Shown here in pieces: positions 33,843-43,055 of a stretch of DNA of 64,000 bases. The number at the start of each line of letters is the position of its first letter. Positions within the stretch are counted from its first letter, which is position 1. The position numbers were made by a program, and so were the translations under genes. The stretch is from Rhodospirillaceae bacterium. Lineage in GTDB: Bacteria > Pseudomonadota > Alphaproteobacteria > Rhodospirillales > Rhodospirillaceae. The DNA lies in NCBI GenBank assembly GCA_018666155.1, contig JABJAH010000006.1, forward strand, positions 1 to 64,000, read 5' to 3'. The notes beneath the pieces are model-generated. The model searched no databases and was not told where the DNA came from. It worked only from the letters and a program-made list of their open reading frames with translations.

Positions 33843-34592
33843 ATGAACGATCTCGATATTCTATCGATGCTTGTGATCGCGGCCGGTTTTGCTGTGGGCG
33901 GATTGGCTAAGGGAACATTTGGGCTAGGCATGCCATTTCTGGCGCTCCCAATTCTCGTCACAGTCTTGCCGTACCAGACGGCTGTGGCGCTCATGCTTGT
34001 TCCTAGCTTTACGGCTAATTTCCAACAAGCTGTTCGTAAGGGCATATGGCGACATACTCTGCGTCGCTACAAATGGCTCCTCATTCCGATGCTGGTCGTT
34101 ATCCCATTAATGGTGCAGATCCTGATTCAAATCGAGCAGGAGACGGGCCTTCTGATTCTTGGCCTGATTTCCCTGACGTTTGTCGCGACTCAGATTTTGC
34201 CGGTTCAGCCTGTCATAAAAGCGGCGCGTGAGAGGGTTTTGAATCCGATCGTAGGCATCGCGGCCGGCGCCCTTTGTGGGGTCTCTGGTCTCTACGGCCC
34301 GGTCTTAATTGTGTACCTATTGGCCTTGCGTATTCCGAAGGATGAGTTCGTGTCGGCTTTGGCCTTGATGTATTTTCTAGGCTCGTTTGCGCTCTATGGC
34401 AGCTTGGCGGCTGCAAGTATTTTAACTCTCGATGTTGCTGCGGTCAGCGCAATTGGCGCTGTCATTATCGGACTTATGATTTTGATCGGGCAAAAAATTC
34501 GCGAACGCCTCGACGAAGAGCGTTTCCGCAGGCTTATATTAGTCCTGCTGTTTATCGTGGGCTGTGACCTGTTGCGTCGCGCCCTAACCTAA
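33843..34592 (+). CDS. TauE/SafE-family anion exporter
   Basis: A 249-residue membrane protein with about eight helices. The first repeat has GFAVGGLAKGTFGLGMPFLALPILV and the second AAGALCGVSGLYGPVLIVYLLALRIP, the paired G-rich motifs of the TauE/SafE (DUF81) family. Between them lie basic loops (RKGIWRHTLRRYKW). These proteins export sulfite, sulfoacetate or related organic anions. Lying 24 nt behind the dienelactone hydrolase gene, it is probably cotranscribed with it and the aldolase gene, exporting or importing an acid from that pathway. Confidence 0.9.
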   Translation: MNDLDILSMLVIAAGFAVGGLAKGTFGLGMPFLALPILVTVLPYQTAVALMLVPSFTANFQQAVRKGIWRHTLRRYKWLLIPMLVVIPLMVQILIQIEQETGLLILGLISLTFVATQILPVQPVIKAARERVLNPIVGIAAGALCGVSGLYGPVLIVYLLALRIPKDEFVSALALMYFLGSFALYGSLAAASILTLDVAAVSAIGAVIIGLMILIGQKIRERLDEERFRRLILVLLFIVGCDLLRRALT

Positions 34593-34617
34593 TTCGATCT
34601 GAGATTATAGATTTGCG

Positions 34618-35346
34618 TTAGGCAGCATTAGGTGCGGCAGGAACAACTTTAGCTGAGCGCGTTGCGGTCGAGAAACCAGCCCATATAAAGAGAAGCCCAA
34701 CGAACTCCCCGATGTATAGGGCCTCGATAACACCCATCTTGGCCATAGTGCCGCCAATCCCGGGAAGAATGGCACCAAACGCGATGAGCGCATTTCCTGC
34801 GGCTCTGTATCCTGCACCGGGCTCTGTCTTCTTGGCAAAGCGAACAGCGCTCAGAATGGCGCCGCCGATAAGAAAGATAACAGCGTAGATATTAATGATC
34901 GGCGTCATTGCCCGAACCCAAGTCCACCCAATGAGAGCGCCAGTCGGACGATGGGCCTCGAATGCCGCCATATCAACAGGGGCTATGATGACAAGGGCAG
35001 CGACGACGGCGATGAACGGGAGCGATACGGCCGTCAGAATATTGGCCGTGCGGCGTTCGAGCAGTAAGTAGACACTGCCTTGGGCGAGGGGGTAGCCGCC
35101 GAGCAAGGCGCCTGCCACGTACCACGCTTTGGTCAATACGATTGAATTCCCAAACAGTGTAACGCTGCCCTCAAGGGCGGTGCCGATGCCATAGGCGACG
35201 ACGCCAGCAGTCCACCACAGAAGGTGCGGCCCCGTTTTTCGCGTGCGCCAACGTTGGATCAGAACGAAAGCAAATACGGCCGCGAAGGCGGTGGTTAGTA
35301 TGGGAATGTAATGAACAAGTTGAACTTGTTCAGGGCTGCTGGTCAT
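34618..35346 (-). CDS. Seven-helix membrane protein, unknown
   Basis: A 242-residue protein with seven hydrophobic segments (starting about 13, 42, 75, 103, 147, 177 and 210) and a short Ala-rich tail. Recognisable strings are GPHLLWWTAGVVAYGIGTALEG and KAWYVAGALLGGYPLAQGSVYLLL. A conserved membrane-protein family of unknown function has this shape; I cannot name it. No retinal-binding Lys or enzyme motif is seen. It stands alone, convergent with the TauE gene (25 nt). Confidence 0.6.
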   Translation of the reverse strand: MTSSPEQVQLVHYIPILTTAFAAVFAFVLIQRWRTRKTGPHLLWWTAGVVAYGIGTALEGSVTLFGNSIVLTKAWYVAGALLGGYPLAQGSVYLLLERRTANILTAVSLPFIAVVAALVIIAPVDMAAFEAHRPTGALIGWTWVRAMTPIINIYAVIFLIGGAILSAVRFAKKTEPGAGYRAAGNALIAFGAILPGIGGTMAKMGVIEALYIGEFVGLLFIWAGFSTATRSAKVVPAAPNAA

Positions 35347-35466
35347 GGACGGCTCCAGTTCACTGACGGTGCAGTGACTATACGACCTATTAGATGGGCG
35401 TGAGTCTCACAGATGAGTGATGTCGGCCTGTCCGCCGAAGACTAAGGTTGGTGAGCAAAGGCGCTG

Positions 35467-36165
35467 TTATCGTGAGAACCCGTCGTAACCATGAACGATC
35501 ATGGCCTGTCCGACGGCTGCATATGCATGCGAGGCGGAAAACTCAATGCTGTATTTTTTTACCGCTTCACTCCAGGCCTGCCGTTCTCCCAAATCCGGAC
35601 GCGACGCATTACAGTCCCAATCATCAAAGTAGACCATGGCCCCATCTGCAATTTGACCTCGACTGAACAAGCCGTCGAGCACGTCTCTGGTAGACGAGTA
35701 TAGATCACAATCCACATGGACGAGAGCGAACTGTATTTCCGAGTCTAATAAGGAGATCGTGTTCTTAAACCAGCCTTCAAAGATATGGATTCGTTCGTCG
35801 GCCAGGTGTTTTCCGCATACGGCGCGGAGCTGCTCAGGGGTAATGCCGAAACACGTCCCTGGACCCCACACGCCGCTCGCCACTATTGGGGATCTGATGT
35901 CGGCTTCCTCAGTAGCCGCTGGTAGGCCTTCAAAGCTATCAAACAGATACAAATTGCGGGATTCGACGCCCAAGCGAGGCATTTTTTTTTCGTATACCGA
36001 TTCAGAGGCAGCGATCGCAGCGGCCAATGCTTCTGAGGAACGGCCGGTCATTGTGCCAAATTCTACGACGTCGCCGGTTATACCCCGCAGGTAGCTTTTG
36101 ATCACACCCTTGCCGACTTCATTCAGAGATTCTTGGATGTGCCAATCGGCGTTGAAGTTGCTCAT
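35467..36165 (-). CDS. TylF/MycF-like O-methyltransferase
   Basis: A 232-residue SAM-dependent methyltransferase of the TylF/macrocin O-methyltransferase family. The SAM motif region reads GDVVEFGTMTGRSSEALAAAI, followed by LYLFDSFEGLPA and the metal-binding part VHVDCDLYSSTRDVLDGL with IYFDDWDC-like text (MVYFDDWDCNASRPDLGE). I start at ATG 36165 with AAGGA upstream; a longer frame to 36243 lacks a ribosome site. In other genomes this family methylates sugars of antibiotics or of surface glycans. The DegT aminotransferase 1.1 kb away supports a sugar-modification role, but no glycosyltransferase lies between. Confidence 0.85.
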   Translation of the reverse strand: MSNFNADWHIQESLNEVGKGVIKSYLRGITGDVVEFGTMTGRSSEALAAAIAASESVYEKKMPRLGVESRNLYLFDSFEGLPAATEEADIRSPIVASGVWGPGTCFGITPEQLRAVCGKHLADERIHIFEGWFKNTISLLDSEIQFALVHVDCDLYSSTRDVLDGLFSRGQIADGAMVYFDDWDCNASRPDLGERQAWSEAVKKYSIEFSASHAYAAVGQAMIVHGYDGFSR

Positions 36166-36386
36166 GTTTTTCCTTGTGAAACCGGTGTGCGCTGTGACGC
36201 AAATCCACGCCAACATTCCCTTTGGGCGCCGTCTTTGTAGCAAGTAATCATGAATCCTGACAAGCCGACAGTGGGCGGGCTTTAGGCCGACGCCAAGCCA
36301 GCTGCGATTTGTACGCCATACTCGTTCTAGAACCGGAATCTCTGGTAGAGTATGTTCAAAGGGTACTGTTGGGGCTCCAATATAGC

Positions 36387-37256
36387 ATGTTCAGTTCTGC
36401 CACACCGTTAGGTCGGCTCACGGTAATCGTCGTGGGGCTTGCAGTGGTCTGCCTTCTGCTGGCCGCTGGTGGCATGCGTGGCGCCCGAGACGGCATGCTG
36501 GGCCGCATCGCAATCAACTATGCTGAGCAATGGACGCAGACTTTGGCATTCGCGGTCAAAGACCCTCGGCAAGATTATGAGTCACACTTTATTTCAGGTG
36601 TCACAGAGCGACGTTTTAACACAGCGATCGTGCGCGGACTGATTGTTCACTACCGTGTTTACCGCCCTGACGGTACCGTGGTCTTTTCGTCTGACCAGCC
36701 TGGCAAAGCGTTGGCGCTATCCGATGACGATAGGCGCACACTGCAAGAGGTGGACTCGGTTTCACGCAGCGGTTTAATCGACGATGACGGCGTGGTCGTG
36801 TCTAAGCTAGATCTTAAGCCACTCAATTTTGTGATCGTTGATGACGAAATCGCGATTCTTAATTTAATCGGCGCGATGTTGGTTAATGCGGGAGTCAAGA
36901 AAGTCCATAAGTGCAAGTCTGCTCAGGAGGCACAGAACATTCTGACCGACGGCAATGTATCTGTTGATTGCGTCATGTCTGACCACGGTATGCAGCCGGT
37001 CACCGGCCTTGAATTGCTGCAAAAGATTCGGGCAGGAAATAATCTAGGGATAAGCCGTAACTTGCGTTTCGTTATGTTAACGGGGCATGGCGATGAAGAG
37101 GTTGTGAAGACGGCTCTCGCTCTCGATGTCGACGCTTATGTCATGAAGCCTATTTCTCAAGGCGGCCTAATATCAGCCGTAGAGCGCGCTTTTGCGCGTA
37201 AACGAATGCTCAAAACTGGCCCAGACTATGAGGCTATTGCGCTGCCGTCGCTATGA
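36387..37256 (+). CDS. Membrane-anchored response-regulator receiver protein
   Basis: A 289-residue protein. One membrane helix (about 10-29, LTVIVVGLAVVCLLLAAGG) is followed by about 110 residues that look like a sensor stalk or truncated extracytoplasmic domain (LGRIAINYAEQWTQTLAFAV, VHYRVYRPDGTVVFSS). A complete CheY-like receiver begins near 145: FVIVDDEIAILNLIG, phospho-acceptor Asp in CVMSDHGMQPVTG (about 199), Thr in VMLTGHGDE and Lys in YVMKPIS. There is no kinase, HAMP or output domain. The start is unsure: TTG 36369 has AAAGGG upstream; ATG 36387 is used here. Convergent with the DegT gene. Confidence 0.75.
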   Translation: MFSSATPLGRLTVIVVGLAVVCLLLAAGGMRGARDGMLGRIAINYAEQWTQTLAFAVKDPRQDYESHFISGVTERRFNTAIVRGLIVHYRVYRPDGTVVFSSDQPGKALALSDDDRRTLQEVDSVSRSGLIDDDGVVVSKLDLKPLNFVIVDDEIAILNLIGAMLVNAGVKKVHKCKSAQEAQNILTDGNVSVDCVMSDHGMQPVTGLELLQKIRAGNNLGISRNLRFVMLTGHGDEEVVKTALALDVDAYVMKPISQGGLISAVERAFARKRMLKTGPDYEAIALPSL

Positions 37257-37291
37257 ACCCAGGAAAGCAATCATTCTGAATTCATTTAGAT

Positions 37292-38473
37292 CTATCGAGC
37301 TGCAGCGCTGATCGTTGTTCGAAGTGTATCTGCCATGAATGCAATGTTTCCGTCGGTTAACGTCGGATGCACGGGCAGCATGAGTGTACGGTCTGCGATG
37401 CTCGCCGCATTGGGTCGCGGATTAGACGTATTAATAGAAGCGTTGGCAAAGGCCTTTTCGCCTGCAATGTCAGGGCAAGCGCCTATACGCGCCGGCACGC
37501 CGTGTAAATTGAGTTCATCTGCAATCAGATCCCTCGTCCAACTTCCAGACAAAGCGCTCGGGTCGATCAGGATGTTGTACTTATAATAACTGTGCTGAAC
37601 GGTATCCGGCGGTGTGAGGTCAACGATACCGGCCAGACCACTAAGCGCTGAGGTGAGTGCAGCGGCATTGCGCCGGCGCGCGGTAACCCAGCCGTCAAGT
37701 TTACGCAGTTGTAGCCGGCCGATCGCAGATTGAGATTCTGTTAAGCGCCAGTTGGTGGAAAACGTATCGACGAGCCATTTAAAGCCCGTTGAATCGTCTG
37801 GCGTATTGGCGCGCTTATAATTCCAGCCATGATCCCGTAGAGACCACATGCGCTCATACAACGCAGTGTTGTTCGTTAGCGCCATGCCACCTTCGCCGCC
37901 GGTGGAAATTATTTTGTCCTGACAGAACGAGAAGCAACCGATGTCACCAAGCGTGCCAACTGCCTTGCCCTTGTACAAAGCACCATGCGCTTGAGCGCAG
38001 TCTTCAATAACGGCTAGGCCAGAAGCGCGGGCAACGGAAAGTATGGCGTCCATGTCGGCGGGCCAACCAGCCAAATGGACCGGAATAACCGCACGCGTTC
38101 GTTCGGTTAGAACGGCCGCGAGCGTTTCTTGATCAAGATTCTGTGAAATCGGATCAATGTCGGCGACGACCGGTGTCGCGCCACACCGAACGACAGCCGC
38201 GGCGGTCGCGACGAAGGTTCGTGCAGGAACGACAACTTCATCGCCGGGCCCAATATTGAGAGCAGAAAGGGCGAGTTCCAGCGCGGCCGTGCCGTTGGCA
38301 ACGGTCAGAGCATGTTGCGCTTTCGTCGCAGCGGCATATTCCGCTTCAAAAGCTGTTCCTTCATCGCCCGTTCTATAATTGACGCGCCCAGATTTCAGGA
38401 CAGCGGCGACGGCTTGGATTTCGTCCTCATCATAGAATGGCCAAGGTGCAAGTTTTGAATCGTGATCAGACAT
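37292..38473 (-). CDS. DegT/DnrJ/EryC1 PLP sugar aminotransferase
   Basis: A 393-residue fold-type I aminotransferase. Markers: PWPFYDEDEIQAVAAVLKSG, ALTVANGTAALELALSALNIGPGDEVVVP, AVIEDCAQAHGALYKGKAVGTLGDIGCFSF, and the PLP-binding Lys in CQDKIISTGGEGG. The family makes amino-sugars on nucleotide sugars, used in surface polysaccharides or glycosylated products. It is a single gene here, without neighbouring sugar dehydratase or epimerase. It is convergent with the receiver gene (35 nt) and 226 nt from a membrane protein gene that starts divergently. Confidence 0.9.
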   Translation of the reverse strand: MSDHDSKLAPWPFYDEDEIQAVAAVLKSGRVNYRTGDEGTAFEAEYAAATKAQHALTVANGTAALELALSALNIGPGDEVVVPARTFVATAAAVVRCGATPVVADIDPISQNLDQETLAAVLTERTRAVIPVHLAGWPADMDAILSVARASGLAVIEDCAQAHGALYKGKAVGTLGDIGCFSFCQDKIISTGGEGGMALTNNTALYERMWSLRDHGWNYKRANTPDDSTGFKWLVDTFSTNWRLTESQSAIGRLQLRKLDGWVTARRRNAAALTSALSGLAGIVDLTPPDTVQHSYYKYNILIDPSALSGSWTRDLIADELNLHGVPARIGACPDIAGEKAFANASINTSNPRPNAASIADRTLMLPVHPTLTDGNIAFMADTLRTTISAAAR

Positions 38474-38699
38474 ATTCCAAAAGCAATTCGTTTAGTTTGC
38501 TGCAACGTGTGACGCGATGTGTACCAGTCATCGGTTTGCCTTAGCGGTCGCCCTGCGTCAATGGCATCATACGCCGTTCTATAACTCATAAAGGGCGGCT
38601 ATCGTCTTGATCGACGTATCGTGCTCATGGCAATCTTAACAATGCTCGGTCTATTCCCGATGTCATTCATTTATATTTAGTCGGGATCGCGAAGGTTTC

Positions 38700-39800
38700 A
38701 TGACCCCCAACCAGCCAAATGCCATAGCGCGTCCAGCCTGGAGCGGCCCTGTGTCGGCGGCTTTGATCATATTCGGCCTAATCGCGTTGGCATTTCTAAC
38801 GCATCTCGGCTTCTTTGCGATTGGGGTTGGTCCGACGGACCTCGAAGCTTTTTATGTCGAGGCTAGCGCTGGGTCTTCGGTCTACGGGTCAGTACAAACG
38901 TTGCTGCAATCTTTGTTTGGCGATTCAATTGTGGTTGGCCGGGCATTCTCTGTGATCTGCGCCATGACCGGCTTGGTATTGTTAGCTCGCCTTTGTGCGT
39001 CATGGACAGGTGATGTGATCGTCGGTGCTGTTATGCCGCTCGGCTTACTTATGTTTCCCCAAGCCGCGTTTGTTTTTGCTTTGGCGACACCCCATGCGCT
39101 TATGATGCTTCTGACCATTGTTGGTCTTATGGCCGCGACACGAGTGAGCGAGGGCAGGCCGTTTGTTGCACCTATGCAGGTTGGTGGTGTGTGTGGCGTT
39201 TTAATCTTTCTCGATCCGGCAGGCCTAGGTATTGCCGCAGGGATCGTTGCGTTTGTTATCCTTGAACGCCGCGACCGAACTTTTCTAACGACACTCGTAG
39301 CGATGGTGATCATTGTCGGATTGGTGCTCAGTCTTTTGTTCCCCATCCCGCTTTCGGCAGAGCTGCCTTCGGGTTTGGTTGAGACTCGCGCCCTAACACT
39401 GCAAGACGGCTTGTGGCGGGGTTTCGCGATGCTTTGGGTTGCTCTCGCTTTTAGTGCTGTTGCATTGTGGCGTTCGGCGGCGCTCAGACTCAGTCTTGGC
39501 GACCACGCGGTTCGCCGGTCCGTGGCACTTGGTCTTTCGTTTGTAATAGCAACTCTATGGCTGATCTATGGAATCGCGCCGCCACCGGCGGACGTTCCCG
39601 TGTGGTTTACAGCGATCCTTGTTCTTGGCGTTGTGTCTGCTCTGCCCTTGGTGCTGTGGATTCGTTTCGTGATGCCATCAATCCAATCGGTCTGGATATG
39701 GATTCTCTTGCCAGTGGTGATGTACAGCTGTTTTTGGGTGGTTTTAGGGCCCATCAATCTAGGCGCTTTCCCGTACGACCAAATTGAGAGCCGACCCTAG
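38700..39800 (+). CDS. Polytopic membrane protein, possible glycosyltransferase-like
   Basis: A 366-residue protein with about ten hydrophobic helices. The first large periplasmic loop has GVGPTDLEAFYVEASAGSSVYG, with an acidic pair (DLE) where dolichyl-phosphate-mannose-type transferases have their catalytic Asp. The loops GVLIFLDPAGLGIAAGIVAFV and RRDRTFL also recall such enzymes. The similarity is weak and I do not claim a family. The gene has a GAAGG ribosome site. Base composition appears more AT-rich here than at the operons nearby. The neighbouring aminotransferase gives weak support for a glycan role. Confidence 0.55.
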   Translation: MTPNQPNAIARPAWSGPVSAALIIFGLIALAFLTHLGFFAIGVGPTDLEAFYVEASAGSSVYGSVQTLLQSLFGDSIVVGRAFSVICAMTGLVLLARLCASWTGDVIVGAVMPLGLLMFPQAAFVFALATPHALMMLLTIVGLMAATRVSEGRPFVAPMQVGGVCGVLIFLDPAGLGIAAGIVAFVILERRDRTFLTTLVAMVIIVGLVLSLLFPIPLSAELPSGLVETRALTLQDGLWRGFAMLWVALAFSAVALWRSAALRLSLGDHAVRRSVALGLSFVIATLWLIYGIAPPPADVPVWFTAILVLGVVSALPLVLWIRFVMPSIQSVWIWILLPVVMYSCFWVVLGPINLGAFPYDQIESRP

Positions 39801-40108
39801 AGATATCTGGCCACCGGAGCGTCGATTCCCCCATTTTGTAAAGAAATCCGGGATTCTCAACATCTGCCGTATAAGACTCTCTTAAGGAAATGCTGCTAAG
39901 TCATTGATTTATTGAAGCATCTTAGAAGTCGATCTGAGCGTTTATAGACAATAGGCGTGATTTGGGTCCATATTATGCGCGATCACATGAGACCTCGGTT
40001 CACTCGACCGAGACACGTTAGACCTGACGTTGGCGCGCGACGGATTAACCGTAACGCGCCTTTCTGCGTTGTCTGGCTGCTTTTCGCTGAAAAGGCATAC
40101 AACTGAGT
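39801..40108. other. Intergenic stretch with two stem-loops
   Basis: About 308 bases before the subtilase gene. Two hairpins stand close together: CTCGGT/ACCGAG at 39994-40012, and a longer one at 40032-40060 in which GGCGCG pairs with CGCGCC and an inner ACGG pairs with CCGT around ATTAA, followed by TTT. The second could be a weak terminator or a leader structure for the protease mRNA. No ORF is convincing. Confidence 0.5.
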
Positions 40109-42247
40109 ATGATTCTCTGGGCTAAAAAATGCATAAGCAGAACGGTGCGGGCGGCACGGTATGGCGTCGTTGCTCTGCTTGTCGGTGCGGCCGCGACTCC
40201 GGCCCACGCCCAAATAGAGAGCATTCTTCAACAATTGGAAGCCAACGGCCATGCGCGCGTTATCGTTCGCATGAAGGCGGCGGCTGAGGGCCAAGCGTGG
40301 ACACAGGCGGCATCCGTGTATGAGCAGCGGGCCACCGTCGAGCAAATGCGTCGCAGTTTAGAATCGTCTTTGGCCGCCAGCGATCTTGTCATCGATCAAT
40401 CATTTTCCAGCTTGCCTTTCGTTGGTCTGCAAATCGACCGTGAGCGATTAGGGGCACTCCTCTCTCTGAGCGACGTTGCCGGTGTCTATCCAGTCACCGT
40501 TGAACGTAAGGCCAAGCCACAAACATCCTCAGCATTCGAAGGTCCGGCGGTAGCCTCTTCTGTTCCGTCTATTGATGTCGAAGACGCCTGGGCCCGTGGT
40601 TACGATGGGGACGGTCTAACCGTCGCTGTTATAGATGGTGGCATTGCAATTAATCATGCGATGCTGAGTGGCAAGGCTGTTGGTGCAGCATGTTTCTCGG
40701 CCACGTTTGGTGGGGATACGTTTACCCAATGCCCCTCTGGTCAGACACCGGAGATCGGCCCAGCCGCGGCTTCCAATTGCCCATTTGGGTCGGATCGGTG
40801 CGATCATGGAACTCATGTTGCATCCGTAGCGGTCGGCAATGACGGAACCAATTTTGGTGTTGCGCGCGGCGCCCAACTTATGCCGATTGATGTGTTCTCC
40901 GAAGTGACCGATGAGAGTGTCTGTGATCCCGATCCTGCTCCTTGTGAGTTGACGGATTCTCTAGCAGTTCTTGATGCATTGAATTACGTCAATGAGAACG
41001 TCGATACTTTTAATGTCGTTGCGGTGAATCTCAGTGTTGGCGGCGGCTCAAATACTGGCCCGTGCGATTCGGATCCACGTAAAGTTGTGATCGACATGTT
41101 ACGTGAAAAAGGAGTGGCAACGACCGCAGCGGCGGGCAATCAAGGATCTAACGGCGCGACCAATGCGCCAGCGTGTATCTCTTCGGCAGTTGGCGTGGGT
41201 GCTACCAATGACGGCACGACTGTTGCGTCATTCTCAAACTTCGCATCCTTCATGGATGTCATGGCGCCCGGCGTTAATATCCGCGCTGCTGATCCTGCGG
41301 GTGGTTTACGGACCTTGAGTGGTACGTCGATGGCAACACCGCACGTTGCTGGTGCCTACGCTGTCATTCGGTCTGCGATGGGCGAGGCCGCTCTCGACGA
41401 GATTGATACGGCAATATCTGTCACCGGGTTAGATGTATCGAGGACGGGGCAGAATTTCACCTTGCCTCGAATTCGGGTGCACCAAGCGATTCTAGAACTG
41501 CAGGGCATCAACATTAAGGTGTTTAACAACGTTATTGGATCACGCACCACGGATGTGGGTGAGTCCTTTATCCGTCTTCATAATTCCTCGTCTGAAACAG
41601 GCCGCGCCCGCGTCACCTTGCGCGATGCGGAAACGGGCGCACCGCTCGGGCGTTGGACGAGTCCTAATATTCCGGCACATGCGTCTTTTCAGTTTGACGT
41701 CAGCCGACTCGAGTCCGAGGCCGAGGCCGATACAGTCATCGCCCGCGACGACCGCACTTATTATAACTTGGTGGTGGAGTCGGGGTTTGACGGCTCTATG
41801 CAACACGTTCTTTGGCAAAGAACTGCAGGCGTTCTATCAAATATGACCAGCTGTCCCGACGGTGTGTCGGGGGGCGAGCGGACGCTTCTCAATGTCCATA
41901 GCCCCAATATTTTACAGTATCCATCCGCCGTTCGCGTTTACAACGATAGCGCTTCAGCCAGCAGCGGCGTATTGGAAATCTTCAATGCGACGACCGGTGA
42001 AGCCGTTGGACAGTGGACGTCTCCGCCTATTGAGGCCGGTGCTGCCTACGAGGCGTCTTTGTCGGAGATCATCACCGATATCGAAACCGGCGGCGAAACG
42101 AACGACATCGCGGATAGTCTGCCAGCGCATCTTAACGTTGAGCTTTCCAGCGACTTTAATGGCTATCTGCAGCACACTATTCTCAACAGACGCTCCGAAG
42201 TTCTAACGGACATGTCTGCCAAGTGTGCGCTCGGTAACAACAGCTAA
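40109..42247 (+). CDS. Secreted S8 (subtilisin-like) serine protease with two C-terminal repeats
   Basis: A 712-residue protease. The signal peptide ends PAHA-Q (about residue 34). A prodomain follows (ARVIVRMKAAAEGQ...QSFSSLPFVGLQI). The catalytic triad is Asp in VAVIDGGI, His in DHGTHVASVAVGND and Ser in LSGTSMATPHVAG; the oxyanion Asn is in AAAGNQGS. The catalytic domain (about 150-455) has many Cys pairs. After it lie two similar blocks (about 467-583 and 593-708). Both carry a VxN/Y-x-(S)SS...SG pattern, TG...G.WTSPxI.A, a DFNGYLQH-like motif and a final Cys. They are probably beta-sandwich domains for export or binding. The gene is monocistronic. Confidence 0.9.
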   Translation: MILWAKKCISRTVRAARYGVVALLVGAAATPAHAQIESILQQLEANGHARVIVRMKAAAEGQAWTQAASVYEQRATVEQMRRSLESSLAASDLVIDQSFSSLPFVGLQIDRERLGALLSLSDVAGVYPVTVERKAKPQTSSAFEGPAVASSVPSIDVEDAWARGYDGDGLTVAVIDGGIAINHAMLSGKAVGAACFSATFGGDTFTQCPSGQTPEIGPAAASNCPFGSDRCDHGTHVASVAVGNDGTNFGVARGAQLMPIDVFSEVTDESVCDPDPAPCELTDSLAVLDALNYVNENVDTFNVVAVNLSVGGGSNTGPCDSDPRKVVIDMLREKGVATTAAAGNQGSNGATNAPACISSAVGVGATNDGTTVASFSNFASFMDVMAPGVNIRAADPAGGLRTLSGTSMATPHVAGAYAVIRSAMGEAALDEIDTAISVTGLDVSRTGQNFTLPRIRVHQAILELQGINIKVFNNVIGSRTTDVGESFIRLHNSSSETGRARVTLRDAETGAPLGRWTSPNIPAHASFQFDVSRLESEAEADTVIARDDRTYYNLVVESGFDGSMQHVLWQRTAGVLSNMTSCPDGVSGGERTLLNVHSPNILQYPSAVRVYNDSASASSGVLEIFNATTGEAVGQWTSPPIEAGAAYEASLSEIITDIETGGETNDIADSLPAHLNVELSSDFNGYLQHTILNRRSEVLTDMSAKCALGNNS

Positions 42248-42273
42248 TAGTCACCGCGCGCTGCTGCAACGCA

Positions 42274-42942
42274 TTAAGTCGTCACCATGCCCTGCCCGGT
42301 TTTGATGAGTTCCTCCGGCGCGACTTCATCCCGACGCTCAGGAATTTCTACACCGCGCTGGCAGGCTGGCCGTTCAGCCATGGCTTCGTGCCATCTTTTG
42401 ACGTGGTCTAGCCCGTCGATCGAAACGCCTGACCAATCGTGGGTACGGACCCAGGCCCAGTTCGCGATGTCGGCAATGGAATACGCGCCCGCCAGCCATT
42501 CATTGTTGGCGAGGTGCGAATCCAACACCTCGAATAGACGTCGACTTTCATTTTGGTAGCGTGCGATCGCCGGTGGAATTTCTTCAGGGAAGTATCGAAA
42601 GAATACGTTCGCCTGCCCCATCATCGGGCCGATCCCACCCATTTGAAACATAAGCCACTGCATAACCAGTGACCGACCATTGACGTCGGTCGGCATCAGG
42701 CGCCCGGTTTTTTCGGCGAGATAAACCAAAATGGCACCAGATTCGAACACGGCAAAATCATCAGCATCATGGTCGATAATCACGGGGATGCGCCCGTTCG
42801 GATTGAGCGCAAGAAACCAGGGCTCCTTCTGCACCTTCTCCTTCAGGCTTATGGTCTTCACTGTGTAGGGCAGTTCCAACTCTTCAAGAGCGATTGAAAC
42901 CTTGTACCCGTTCGGTGTTCGTGATGTGAGCAGTTCGATCAT
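42274..42942 (-). CDS. Glutathione S-transferase family protein (Nu/YghU-like)
   Basis: A 222-residue GST. The thioredoxin-like N domain begins [32 protein letters not shown] and includes [11 protein letters not shown] and [20 protein letters not shown]. The all-helical C domain holds [25 protein letters not shown] and [25 protein letters not shown]. The TxxNGxKV start and [15 protein letters not shown] are typical of the Nu-class disulfide-bond reductase-type GSTs (YfcG, YghU), which reduce disulfides and peroxides using glutathione. It stands alone, convergent with the subtilase gene. Confidence 0.92.
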   Translation of the reverse strand: MIELLTSRTPNGYKVSIALEELELPYTVKTISLKEKVQKEPWFLALNPNGRIPVIIDHDADDFAVFESGAILVYLAEKTGRLMPTDVNGRSLVMQWLMFQMGGIGPMMGQANVFFRYFPEEIPPAIARYQNESRRLFEVLDSHLANNEWLAGAYSIADIANWAWVRTHDWSGVSIDGLDHVKRWHEAMAERPACQRGVEIPERRDEVAPEELIKTGQGMVTT

Positions 42943-43055
42943 TGGCTTGTATCCTGGTTCATCATTTTCTATGTCCTCTCATTACACAGTATGCCCATGC
43001 GCTGAAAGGCTGCGGCGCCGTCAGTCGTCCAATCGTGAAGAGGCGTGTGGCGGCC

